64,000 nucleotides of DNA from Marinobacter sp. NP-4(2019) (GTDB taxonomy: Bacteria; Pseudomonadota; Gammaproteobacteria; Pseudomonadales; Oleiphilaceae): positions 2,170,001 to 2,234,000 of the forward strand of contig NZ_CP034142.1 of assembly GCF_003994855.1 (NCBI RefSeq), in the 5' to 3' direction. This document shows positions 1-8,632 of the stretch, piece after piece; the first letter of the stretch is position 1; each line of letters begins with the position of its first letter. Under the pieces are notes generated by a model. That model searched no databases, was not told the origin of the DNA, and was given only the letters and a program-made list of their open reading frames with translations. Made by a program: the position numbers and the translations under genes.

Positions 1-1470
1 CGTCCCGGGACCAACGTCGCCCTGATCAACGCTCTGGCGCATGTTGTCATCACCGAAGGACTGGAAGACCGCATGTTTATTGCCACCCGTTGCGACGGAG
101 CCGAGTACGCTGCCTGGAATGCTTTCATCCGCGACGAACGGCATTCACCGGAAGCGACGGAAGACATCACCTGCGTTCCGGCTGAAAAAGTCCGCGAAGC
201 GGCCCGGCTATACGCCCAGGCGGGTAACGGCGCCATCTACTACGGCCTGGGTGTGACTGAACACAGCCAGGGCTCAACCATGGTCATGGGCATCGCCAAC
301 CTCGCACTGGCCACCGGCAATATCGGCCGCGAAGGTGTGGGCGTCAACCCGCTGCGTGGCCAGAACAACGTCCAGGGTTCGTGTGACATGGGGAGCTTCC
401 CCCATGAACTGCCGGGCTACCAGCACGTCTCCCGGGAAGGTCCACGCAAGGCCTTCGAAGACGCCTGGGGCGTCACGATCAACAGCGAACCCGGCCTGCG
501 CATTCCCAATATGTTCGACGCCGCCATCGACGGCAGCTTCAAGGGCCTGTACGTGCAGGGCGAGGACATCGCGCAATCCGACCCCAACACCCACCATGTG
601 GAACAGGCGCTGGGCTCGCTGGAATGCCTGATCGTTCAGGATCTCTTTCTGAACGAGACCGCCAAGTTCGCCCATGTGCTGCTGCCCGGCTCCTCGTTTC
701 TGGAGAAAGACGGCACGTTCACCAACGCCGAACGACGCATCAACCGCGTGCGCAAGGTGATACCGCCGCTCGCCGGTAAGGGCGACTGGGAGGTTACCCA
801 GGACCTGGCGAACGCCCTGGGTTATGCCATGCACTACGACCATCCGGAACAGATCATGGCCGAGATTGCCAGTCTGACGCCCAGCTTCCAGGGGGTGACT
901 TACCAGAAGCTGGATGAGCTCGGCAGCATCCAATGGCCGTGTAACGATGACCATCCGAACGGTACTCCCATCATGCATGAGCAGGACTTTCCGATTGGCA
1001 AGGGCCGGTTCATGATCACCGACTACGTACCCACAACAGAGCGTGCCAACCGCCGGTTCCCTCTGCTGTTGACCACGGGCCGTATCCTCAGCCAATACAA
1101 CGTAGGCGCCCAGACAAGACGCACCGACAACCAGGCCTGGCACGACCAGGACCGGCTGGAGTTGCACCCTCACGACGCCGAAGAGCGCGGTATCAATGAC
1201 GGTGACTGGGTCGGCCTTACCAGCCGCTCAGGTAATACCGTGCTGCAGGCCAAAATCAGCACTCGCATGCAACCTGGTGTGGTCTACACCACCTTCCACC
1301 ATCCCGTGAGCGGCGCCAACGTTATCACCACAGACAACTCGGACTGGGCCACCAACTGCCCGGAATACAAGGTGACCGCCGTACAGTGCGAAAAGGTCGC
1401 CCAACCTTCAGCGTGGCAACAGCGCCACAAGGCACAACATAAAAAACAATGGGGTTTCTACCATGGGTAA
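1..1470 (+). CDS. Formate dehydrogenase alpha subunit, C-terminal part (5' end outside window)
   Basis: The reading frame is open from base 1, so the gene starts upstream; about 489 C-terminal residues are visible. The opening residues (PGTNVALINALAHVVI) and the later PLLLTTGRILSQYN and NDGDWVGLTSRSG stretches are typical of the molybdopterin-binding core and the C-terminal molydopterin dinucleotide-binding domain of FdhF/FdsA-type formate dehydrogenases, which oxidise formate to CO2. The N-terminal Fe-S region and the active-site Cys/Sec would lie upstream. The stop at 1468-1470 is 20 bases before pntA, so the two may be co-transcribed. A related molybdopterin oxidoreductase cannot be fully excluded without the N-terminus. 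Confidence 0.88.
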   Translation, partial: RPGTNVALINALAHVVITEGLEDRMFIATRCDGAEYAAWNAFIRDERHSPEATEDITCVPAEKVREAARLYAQAGNGAIYYGLGVTEHSQGSTMVMGIANLALATGNIGREGVGVNPLRGQNNVQGSCDMGSFPHELPGYQHVSREGPRKAFEDAWGVTINSEPGLRIPNMFDAAIDGSFKGLYVQGEDIAQSDPNTHHVEQALGSLECLIVQDLFLNETAKFAHVLLPGSSFLEKDGTFTNAERRINRVRKVIPPLAGKGDWEVTQDLANALGYAMHYDHPEQIMAEIASLTPSFQGVTYQKLDELGSIQWPCNDDHPNGTPIMHEQDFPIGKGRFMITDYVPTTERANRRFPLLLTTGRILSQYNVGAQTRRTDNQAWHDQDRLELHPHDAEERGINDGDWVGLTSRSGNTVLQAKISTRMQPGVVYTTFHHPVSGANVITTDNSDWATNCPEYKVTAVQCEKVAQPSAWQQRHKAQHKKQWGFYHG

Positions 1471-1489
1471 TCCCAGTGGAGAGCACACG

Positions 1490-3052
1490 ATGCGGATAGG
1501 TGTTCCGAAAGAAATTGACGAAGGGGAAAAACGCGTCGCGTTAACCCCTGATGTGGCGAGACAGCTAAAGGAGCTCGGCTTTACCCTGGCCATCGAAACC
1601 AATGCCGGCAAAGAGGCGAGTTTCGATGACGACCAATACCGTGAAGCCGGAGTTGAGATTATCGAGGATCCGAAAGAACTTTGGCATTCGTCCGACATTG
1701 TCATGAAAGTACGGCCGCCCAGCCAGCACCCGGAACTGGGCTTCTATGGCGTTGAGTTGCTGGGCAAGGGCCAGACGCTGATCAGTTTCCTCTATCCAGC
1801 GCAAAACCCCGAGCTGCTACAGGATTTGTCCAACCATGGCGTCACCGCCCTGGCCATGGACTCGGTGCCGCGAATTTCCCGCGCCCAGAAGATGGACGCA
1901 CTGAGTTCCATGGCCAACATAGCGGGTTACCGCGCGGTAGTTGAGGCATCCCAGCACTTCGGCCGTTTCTTCACCGGGCAGATCACTGCTGCCGGTAAGA
2001 TTCCCCCGGCCAAGGTGCTGGTGATCGGCGCCGGGGTGGCGGGGCTCGCTGCCATCGGTGCGGCCAAGAGCATGGGCGCCGTGGTGCGGGCCTTCGACAC
2101 CCGCCCCGAAGTGAAGGAGCAGGTGGAGAGCATGGACGCGGAGTTCCTGATGCTCGATTTCGAAGGTGAGGACGGTAGCGGACAGGGCGGCTACGCCAAG
2201 ACCATGAGCCCCGAGTTTATCGAAGCCGAGATGGCACTGTTCGCGGAGCAGGCCAAGGACGTTGATATCATCATCACCACGGCGCTGATCCCGGGCAAGC
2301 CGGCGCCGGAATTGATCACCGAGGACATGGTCGCCAGCATGAAACCGGGCAGCGTCATCGTCGACCTGGCGGCTGAAACCGGTGGCAACTGCAAGCTGAC
2401 CGAAGCCGACCAGGTGGTGGTCAGGCACGGCGTTACCCTGATCGGCTACACCAACCTGCCGAGCCGCCTGGCGTCACAGGCCAGCCAGCTCTATGCCACC
2501 AACCTGCGCCACCTGCTGAGCGACCTGTGCCCGGAGAAGAACGGCGAGATTGTCGTCAACATGGAAGACGAGGTGATTCGCGGTGCCACCGTGGTGAAGG
2601 AAGGCGAGGTCACCTGGCCGCCGCCCGCCCCGCGCCTGTCGGCGGCGCCAAAGACCGACATGGGCGACAAGGCCCGGGTCGAGGTTGAAAAGGCGGAGCC
2701 CAAGCCGAAACACCCGCTGGCCTTCCTGGTCCCCGTGGCACTGGCAGGGCTCGGGCTGCTGGGCCTGGGCTCGGTGGCGCCGCCGGAGTTCATGGGGCAC
2801 CTCACGGTTTTCGTGCTGTCCTGTTTCGTTGGCTACATGGTGATCTGGGGCGTGTCGCACTCGCTGCACACACCGCTGATGAGCGTCACCAACGCCATCA
2901 GTAGCATCATCGTCATTGGTGCACTGATGCAGATATCCAGCGAGCAACCCCTGGTGCTGATACTGGCTGTGTTGGCGGTGTTCATCACCAGCATCAATAT
3001 CGTCGGCGGTTTCGCCGTTACCCAGCGCATGCTGAGAATGTTTCGGAAATAA
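1490..3052 (+). CDS. pntA: NAD(P) transhydrogenase subunit alpha (fused, E. coli-type PntA)
   Basis: Proton-translocating transhydrogenase alpha subunit, which couples hydride transfer from NADH to NADP+ to proton re-entry at the inner membrane. I start at the ATG at 1490 (MRIGVPKE), behind GGAGAG at 1478-1483; an upstream in-frame ATG at 1463 would overlap formate dehydrogenase. The 520 residues hold the alanine-dehydrogenase-like dI domain with its NAD-binding GAGVAGLAAIGAA loop near residue 180. A Pro/Lys-rich linker follows, then about four transmembrane helices near residues 405-520. The soluble and membrane parts are fused as in E. coli, not split into pntAA/pntAB. pntB follows after 12 bases. 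Confidence 0.97.
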   Translation: MRIGVPKEIDEGEKRVALTPDVARQLKELGFTLAIETNAGKEASFDDDQYREAGVEIIEDPKELWHSSDIVMKVRPPSQHPELGFYGVELLGKGQTLISFLYPAQNPELLQDLSNHGVTALAMDSVPRISRAQKMDALSSMANIAGYRAVVEASQHFGRFFTGQITAAGKIPPAKVLVIGAGVAGLAAIGAAKSMGAVVRAFDTRPEVKEQVESMDAEFLMLDFEGEDGSGQGGYAKTMSPEFIEAEMALFAEQAKDVDIIITTALIPGKPAPELITEDMVASMKPGSVIVDLAAETGGNCKLTEADQVVVRHGVTLIGYTNLPSRLASQASQLYATNLRHLLSDLCPEKNGEIVVNMEDEVIRGATVVKEGEVTWPPPAPRLSAAPKTDMGDKARVEVEKAEPKPKHPLAFLVPVALAGLGLLGLGSVAPPEFMGHLTVFVLSCFVGYMVIWGVSHSLHTPLMSVTNAISSIIVIGALMQISSEQPLVLILAVLAVFITSINIVGGFAVTQRMLRMFRK

Positions 3053-3064
3053 GGGCGAATAACG

Positions 3065-4465
3065 ATGATCACAGGCGTAATCACGGCTTCTTACATAGGG
3101 GCGAGCGCACTCTTCATTCTTGCGCTGGGTGGCCTCAGCCATCAGGAATCCGCACGTCGCGGCAACCTCTACGGTATGCTGGGCATGGGCCTGGCGTTGG
3201 TTGTTACGATTGTCGGTATCGTCACCAACAACTACCTCTTCCTGCTGCCAGGCATGGTCGCCGGTGGTGCTATCGGCTGGTATCTGGCAAAAAAGGTCGA
3301 GATGACCCAGATGCCTGAGCTGGTGGCAATCCTGCACAGCCTGGTGGGACTGGCTGCGGTCTTCGTCGGCTACGCCAACGCGCTGGGGCACAGCGACATC
3401 GGTGGTGTCGAGAAGACCATCCACGATATCGAAACCTACATCGGCATCCTGATTGGCGCGGTCACCTTCACCGGTTCCGTCGCAGCCTACCTCAAGCTGA
3501 GCGCCAGGATCAGCGGCAAGCCCCTGCAGCTACCGGGGCGGCACCTGTTCAACGCCGGCCTGGGTGTGCTGACTATCGTGTTCGGCGTGCTCTTCGTCGA
3601 ACAGTCCGCCGCTGGCGGTGGCCTGCTCTGGCTCGTGCTGATGACCCTGGCCGCACTAGTGTTCGGCGTGCACATGGTCGTTGCCATCGGTGGGGCCGAC
3701 ATGCCGGTGGTGGTGTCGATGCTCAACAGCTATTCCGGTTGGGCCGCGGCAGCGATGGGCTTCATGCTGGGTAACGACTTGCTGATCGTGGTCGGCGCGC
3801 TGGTTGGCTCCAGTGGTGCCATCCTCAGCTACATCATGTGCCGTGCGATGAACCGCAAGTTCGTCAACGTCATCCTTGGCGGCTTTGGCGGTGGTTCGAG
3901 CAAGAGCGCTGCAGCGGGTTCGGAGGGAAATGCCGGCGATGTCCAGTCAATAGAGGCGGAAGGCGTCGCACACTTGCTGGAAAGCGCCAGGGAAGTGATG
4001 ATCCTGCCGGGTTACGGCATGGCGGTCGCCCAGGCACAGCATACGGTCTTCGAGATTGCCACCAGACTGAGGGAGATGGGCGTCAACGTGCGCTTTGGCA
4101 TCCACCCGGTGGCCGGCCGCATGCCGGGCCACATGAACGTGCTGCTGGCCGAGGCCAAGGTGCCCTATGACATCGTCTACGAGATGGACGAGATCAACAA
4201 GGACTTCCCGAATGTGGATGTCTCCGTGGTGATCGGCGCCAACGACATCGTCAACCCGGCGGCCCAGGAAGTACCGGACAGCCCCATCGCCGGCATGCCG
4301 GTCCTCGAACCCTGGAACGGCAAGACCACCATCGTGCTCAAACGCGGCATGGCCACCGGTTACGCCGGCGTCGACAACCCGCTGTTCTACAAGGAGAACA
4401 CGCGCATGTTGTTTGGCGACGCCAAGGAAAGTGTTGATGCGGTACTGAAATTCCTCAGGGCTTGA
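3065..4465 (+). CDS. pntB: NAD(P) transhydrogenase subunit beta
   Basis: Membrane and NADP(H)-binding subunit of the transhydrogenase. The 466 residues match the usual length of about 462. The N-terminal two thirds is a run of transmembrane helices (domain II). The C-terminal dIII domain carries the GYGMAVAQAQ nucleotide-binding loop, FGIHPVAGRMPGHMNVLLAEA and the VVIGANDIVNPAA segment that are diagnostic for PntB. It lies 12 bases downstream of pntA in one operon. Its last 11 bases overlap the 3' end of the convergent MFS gene, and no clear intrinsic terminator is seen between them. Confidence 0.97.
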   Translation: MITGVITASYIGASALFILALGGLSHQESARRGNLYGMLGMGLALVVTIVGIVTNNYLFLLPGMVAGGAIGWYLAKKVEMTQMPELVAILHSLVGLAAVFVGYANALGHSDIGGVEKTIHDIETYIGILIGAVTFTGSVAAYLKLSARISGKPLQLPGRHLFNAGLGVLTIVFGVLFVEQSAAGGGLLWLVLMTLAALVFGVHMVVAIGGADMPVVVSMLNSYSGWAAAAMGFMLGNDLLIVVGALVGSSGAILSYIMCRAMNRKFVNVILGGFGGGSSKSAAAGSEGNAGDVQSIEAEGVAHLLESAREVMILPGYGMAVAQAQHTVFEIATRLREMGVNVRFGIHPVAGRMPGHMNVLLAEAKVPYDIVYEMDEINKDFPNVDVSVVIGANDIVNPAAQEVPDSPIAGMPVLEPWNGKTTIVLKRGMATGYAGVDNPLFYKENTRMLFGDAKESVDAVLKFLRA

Positions 4466-5708
4466 TGGCGGCTTGCCTGGAGGCCCACGCGAATCCAAGC
4501 AAGCCGACAATCGGACCGGGAACCAGTAACCAGGCCGCGTCGAGGCCAATATAGTCGAACAGGGCGGTGGTGGCTGCGATTGATACAACGGTAATAGCAA
4601 AGCCGATGGAATTCTGAATGGCCAGTGCAGCGCCGACCAGCTCCCGGGGGCAGGCCTGTGCTGACAGGGCAGAGAACTGGGGTGAGTCCGCCACGACCGT
4701 CGCTCCCCACAAAAGCAGGAGAACGCCCAGCCAGGCGGCTGGCAGGTCACGCCAGAACAGGACGAACACCAGGGCGCACACACCTGAAGAGGCCAGTGCA
4801 CCGAGGGCTACCTTTGCGCTGCCAAGATGGCGTGACAGAACGCCGCCGATCAGACAACCCAGGGCGCCAACGCCAATGATACTGAAAGCCATACCCGAAA
4901 CGCCGAGCCCGGAGAATTCGCTGGCAAGCACGGTGTTCGACACCAGCAGTGGCACCACGGTCCAGAACGCATACAGTTCCCACATGTGACCGAAGTACCC
5001 AAATGCGGCCGCACGGTACCGGTTAACTTTAAAGGCATCGAAAACGGTGGCGTGCCGTTCCTGCCTTCCGTGTTCGGGCGCTTTCCTAGAACGTACCTGC
5101 GGCAGGTGTGGTCCGTCCCCCAGAAGATGGATCAGCAGTGCACCCAACAGCGCAAGGAACGACGAGGCGAGAATAATGTACTGCCAGGGCAAATCCGCAC
5201 CCGCTTCCCGCAACGCATGGGGTAGTGCCGTACCCAGTGTCAACATCGCAACCAGCTGAGCCAGGGCCTGGCCGGTTCGCTCTGGCGCCCAACTGACAAT
5301 CAGCTTCATGCCCACCGGATAGATGCCCGCCAACGACAGGCCCACCAGGAAGCGGAACACAATGGCACTGGCAAGCCCTTCCGAAAGCCAGGCAAAACAG
5401 GCATTAAACAGTGCCCCGGCAATCGCGCTGCAAACGAAGATCACACTGGCGCGGTAGCGCTCTGCCAGCCCGCCAAGCGCCACGACCAATGTGCCGAGGA
5501 TGAAGCCTCCCTGAACGGCGCTGGTCAACCAGCCGATGTCCGCAGCACTGATGTGCCAGCTGTTCATGAGGTCTTCTGTCGCACTATTGGCGCTGAACCA
5601 AAGTGAAGTACCGAACAGCTGGGCAATGGCGATCGTCGCCACCGGCCCGAACCAGCGTAATGGCCATGGGAGGTTGATGCTGCCTGTCTCGACTTTTCCC
5701 GACGTCAT
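4455..5708 (-). CDS. MFS transporter
   Basis: Major facilitator superfamily permease of 417 residues with about 12 predicted transmembrane helices. The loop after helix 2 has the GGLAERYRAS pattern of the MFS motif A region (G-x-L-a-D-r-x-G/R). I place the start at the ATG at 5708; a TTG at 5723 would add five residues. The substrate cannot be told from sequence. It is convergent with pntB, with a 3' overlap of 11 bases. Motifs such as WFSANSA near helix 1 resemble the CynX/NimT-like group, but I would not assign a substrate on that basis. Confidence 0.85.
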   Translation of the reverse strand: MTSGKVETGSINLPWPLRWFGPVATIAIAQLFGTSLWFSANSATEDLMNSWHISAADIGWLTSAVQGGFILGTLVVALGGLAERYRASVIFVCSAIAGALFNACFAWLSEGLASAIVFRFLVGLSLAGIYPVGMKLIVSWAPERTGQALAQLVAMLTLGTALPHALREAGADLPWQYIILASSFLALLGALLIHLLGDGPHLPQVRSRKAPEHGRQERHATVFDAFKVNRYRAAAFGYFGHMWELYAFWTVVPLLVSNTVLASEFSGLGVSGMAFSIIGVGALGCLIGGVLSRHLGSAKVALGALASSGVCALVFVLFWRDLPAAWLGVLLLLWGATVVADSPQFSALSAQACPRELVGAALAIQNSIGFAITVVSIAATTALFDYIGLDAAWLLVPGPIVGLLGFAWASRQAAIKP

Positions 5709-5835
5709 TCGTGTCCCATCCAATATCCAATGGCATTAAGGATTTTCTTTTAATCTGGAACACTTTATATCGTTTGTCTGTACATGGAACCAGGTGAATT
5801 TCTTCCCGCTCCCATTTAACCGGACTGCCCGGGGC

Positions 5836-7502
5836 TCACTGAAAACGACGAACCAGCGTGTTCATTTCCTCGGCCATACGGGCCAGCGATTGACCCGACT
5901 GGTTTACATGTGCGATGTCCGTCGTCAGTTCGTCGATGGCGGAACTGCTGGTTTCTACGTTCCTGGTCATCTCTGCCGCCGTCGCCCGTTGCTGTTCCGT
6001 GGCGCTGGCCACCTGAGTCGTCATCTCGACAATCCGGTTGACGGCACCGAGGATCTCGGACAGGGCAGCGCCGGATTTTCCGGCCTGGTCACTGGCTTCC
6101 TCCGCCATCTGGCGGGCCTTGCTCATATCAACCACCGCACCAGCTGCTCCGCTTTGCAGGTTGGACACTATCCGCTCGATATCCACGGTCGAGTCCTGAA
6201 CCCATTTCGCCAACCCCCGTACTTCATCGGCAACCACCGAGAACCCGCGGCCAGCTTCACCTGCCCGGGCGGCTTCAATAGCGGCATTGAGCGCCAGCAG
6301 GTTGGTCTGTTCGGCAATGCTCTGGATCACCTCCAGCACACCGCCGATCTCACCGGACTCCTGCTCCAGGTTCTGGATGCGTTGGGCGCCTTCCTGAACC
6401 TGGCCCGAAAGCCGCGACACCGACTGGATCGCCTTACTGACCGTTGTCTGCCCGGTGTCCGCGAGTTGTATTGCCTGACGTGCGGACTGATCCGTATCGT
6501 TGGTATTGGAGGCGATTTCGTCCGAGGTGGACACCATTTCCTGCATGGCGGCGGACACCTGGGTGATCTGATCCCGCTGCTGTTCCGAGTTCGTGGTGGT
6601 TCGCTCGGTAATGCCGGACAGGGACTCGGATTCAGCAGCGAGTTTGCCGGAAGCCGTGGCAATGCCGGAGATGATCTCCTGCAGCGTTTCCAGGAACGCA
6701 TTGACCGCTGCAATGAAATCGCCGATCTCGTCAGGCCGGCCACTGGTGAGGCGGGTCGCGACATTGCCCCGGTTATTGCCGATGTCCTCCAGGTATTGGA
6801 GGATTTCTCCACGGGCGCGTTTCACGCTATTTGCCATCGTTCGGCTCATCACAAAAGCAACCACCAGCCCGAGGACGACCGACGTTGCGAAGGCGGCAAG
6901 CGTCAGGCGCAGAGCGTTATCGGTTTCCGATTCCGCTTCTCGTGGATTAATTGTTCCAGGGAGACCCGAAGCGGGCTGTCGGGCTCCCGGTTGGTAATGC
7001 CGTCGATCGCCCTCCGCAAAGCCTCCGAAGCGGCTGGGCCGTATTCATCGAGTTCCTCGACGACAACCCGCCGCACCTCCTGTTTGGCGGGAACCAGATC
7101 TTCTTTGAACACACTGACGAATTTCGAAGTCGCCTGCTCGACCTGTTCAATCAGTGCTACCCGTTCCGCCGCCTGAATGTTGTTCCGGGCGGTTTCCAGC
7201 TCGCTGAAAAACTCGGCTTCAAGCTCCTCAAACCGGGACAGGATGTCGTCATTGCCGGTAGCGTAGTAATCGAACACCCACAATCTCAACTGGTAGAGAT
7301 TAATAAGGACATTGGTTGCCACAGCCGTCTCGGGTGCCAGGTCCGTGGCGACAGTCCCCATGCGTTCATCCAGGCTTTGGAATTCCCGGACGCTGTAAAA
7401 CGTCACCAGGGCAAACAGCAGCAGGATAAAAACCGGAGCAATCAACAACTTTCCACTGACACCGAGCCGGCGCTCAACGGATTTCAATAGTCTGACAGTC
7501 AC
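5836..7502 (-). pseudogene. Methyl-accepting chemotaxis protein, one frameshift near 6925-6955
   Basis: Two same-strand frames form one chemoreceptor. The first (from a GTG at 7502) has transmembrane helix 1 (FILLLFALVTF) and a helical periplasmic sensor domain of about 170 residues. It then runs out of frame into a stop at 6903. The second frame, read upstream of its first possible GTG at 6864, supplies transmembrane helix 2 (LAAFATSVVLGLVVAF), a HAMP region and the full signalling hairpin with the invariant tip (TNLLALNAAIEAARAGEAGR) and VVADEVRGLA. The span is 1667 bases; adding one base gives an intact 555-residue receptor, for example one G in AAGCGG near 6936. The start codon lies 30 bases after the binding-protein gene, so the two probably form a sensing pair. 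It may be intact in the living strain if the indel is a sequencing error. Confidence 0.85.
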
Positions 7503-7532
7503 AGTACATCCCCTTTGAAAATGCCTGATACT

Positions 7533-8246
7533 TCAGTCAACAAAGTTGGCCTTGCTGGCAATCAGCGGTGACAACTCTAGGTTCCAGTGTTTCAGACCAC
7601 TCTCGCTGTAGACGTAGTGGCCGCTGAGGGATTTCAGGTGGGGGATACGGTCGGGCTTGACGTCCTTGAGAATCAGCGACGCCAGGCGGCAGCAGTCAGA
7701 CCTTCCTGATGGGCGGAAATGGTGAACCCGCCGATGCTCTGTTTCTCACCGACAAAAATGTCCCAGAACGAGAACAGAGGCAGCTGCGCCTTATGGAAGG
7801 CTTCTTCCAACAGTTCCTGTGGTGTGACGTATTCGCCGTCCTGATCCCGGATCGTATGGTGGGTACCGAGCACCACTGCGTCGTAACGTTCGTGGGCGCC
7901 TGTGCCGCCATTTACACCAAGGAAGACAACCGGAATCTCCCTTTCCACCAGGTGGTCTGCCATCAGGGAGAAGGCATTGTCATCACCGAGGATGGCAACA
8001 TCAGGTTCGATGTCTGCGATGGCCTTCTGGATATCCGCTACCTTCTTTGGCCATTCGGGTTTTGCCAGGCGTTTTGTATCCAGTTCGAAAACGTGGATAT
8101 CGTGACTATCCCCCAAGCACAGATTGAACGGCGGCGATGTAATCCGCATCCCATTTGTATTCAATGTGATAGCTCTGGATGACGACAACGGTTTTAGCCA
8201 AACACAGGGGGCTGACCAGCACGAGAGCCAGGAGGAGAAAACGCAT
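7533..8246 (-). pseudogene. Periplasmic ABC-type substrate-binding protein, two compensating frameshifts
   Basis: Translation from the ATG at 8246, behind AAGGAAC, gives a Sec signal peptide (MRFLLLALVLVSPLCLA) and a mature start KTVVVIQSYHIEYKWD. It stops early at 8106. Dropping one base from the five-C run at 8110-8114 restores the main frame (DSHDIHVFELDTKRLAKP through SAHQEGLTAA). Adding one C near 7689 then continues to SGHYVYSESGLKHWN and a stop at 7533. The corrected product is 237 residues, like the orphan sugar/amino-acid-type binding proteins paired with chemoreceptors or sensor kinases. No ABC permease or ATPase is adjacent, so a sensory role with the downstream chemoreceptor is the likeliest use (inference). 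Confidence 0.7.
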
Positions 8247-8430
8247 AGCTGTTCCTTATTATTATCCGGGCAACGTTGAAAAACAGAATTTCTAACGATG
8301 TGTTTTCCAGGCAGTTTTTATGGTTATTTGTGGTGTCAATACAGAAAGCGTGCCAGTTAGCCAACGTACTGTTTCACAAAGACTTTGGTTTTCTTGTGGG
8401 AGTATTTGTTTCTGCTTCTCTACATCAGGT

Positions 8431-8508
8431 GTCCGAATATAAGGACGGTTTCTGGCGGTTTGTCCTGTTTTTGTCCGTTATTCAGGACCCTGTGTCCGGA
8501 ATTCCGGA
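8431..8508. promoter_or_regulatory. Three GTCC-N8-GGAC inverted repeats, candidate operators
   Basis: Three 16-bp dyads occur at 8431-8446, 8473-8488 and 8493-8508; the last (GTCCGGAATTCCGGAC) is a perfect palindrome. Each begins GTCCG and ends GGAC, and a further half site GTCC lies at 8462. Starts are 42 and 20 bases apart, close to four and two helical turns, as expected for a dimeric regulator bound on one DNA face. The regulator is unknown. Confidence 0.5.
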
Positions 8509-8550
8509 CTAACGGATCATCGCAGCATTAAGTTTGTCATACGACGTCAT

Positions 8551-8568
8551 TATACCTATTGGGGTATA
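8551..8568. promoter_or_regulatory. Palindrome TATACC-N6-GGTATA upstream of puuC-like gene
   Basis: A perfect 6+6 inverted repeat with a 6-bp spacer (TATACC TATTGG GGTATA), 64 bases before the aldehyde dehydrogenase ATG. The same dyad recurs upstream of the PuuB oxidase (17791-17808) and, less perfectly, between the aminotransferase and the synthetase (12494-12511). This suggests one operator shared by the polyamine cluster. Confidence 0.6.
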
Positions 8569-8632
8569 TGGAGTGCTGGAGGCATGCTCGGATAGGCTTG
8601 TCTGCAAAGTCATTCAATGTCGGGAGAAGACC

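Larger units (their letters stand above)
8247..8632. other. 386-bp divergent intergenic region without a gene
   Basis: This gap separates the binding-protein/chemoreceptor pair (minus) from the aldehyde dehydrogenase (plus). It is AT-richer than its surroundings. It holds two clusters of candidate regulatory sites, listed separately: three GTCC-N8-GGAC dyads (8431-8508) and one TATACC-N6-GGTATA palindrome (8551-8568). I found no convincing gene in it. Confidence 0.7.

Noticed and set aside
2474..3424. 316-codon antisense frame across pntA/pntB
   Set aside because: It runs opposite two clear transhydrogenase genes, and its His/Gln/Arg-rich composition is typical of antisense frames.
5794..7176. 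460-codon open frame on the plus strand opposite the chemoreceptor
   Set aside because: It is the antisense shadow of a GC-rich chemoreceptor gene, with no family features, low-complexity Gly/His/Arg composition and no ribosome-binding site.
8276..8512. 78-codon open frame in the 8.2-8.6 kb gap
   Set aside because: No Shine-Dalgarno, no recognisable motif, and it overlaps the operator-like dyads.
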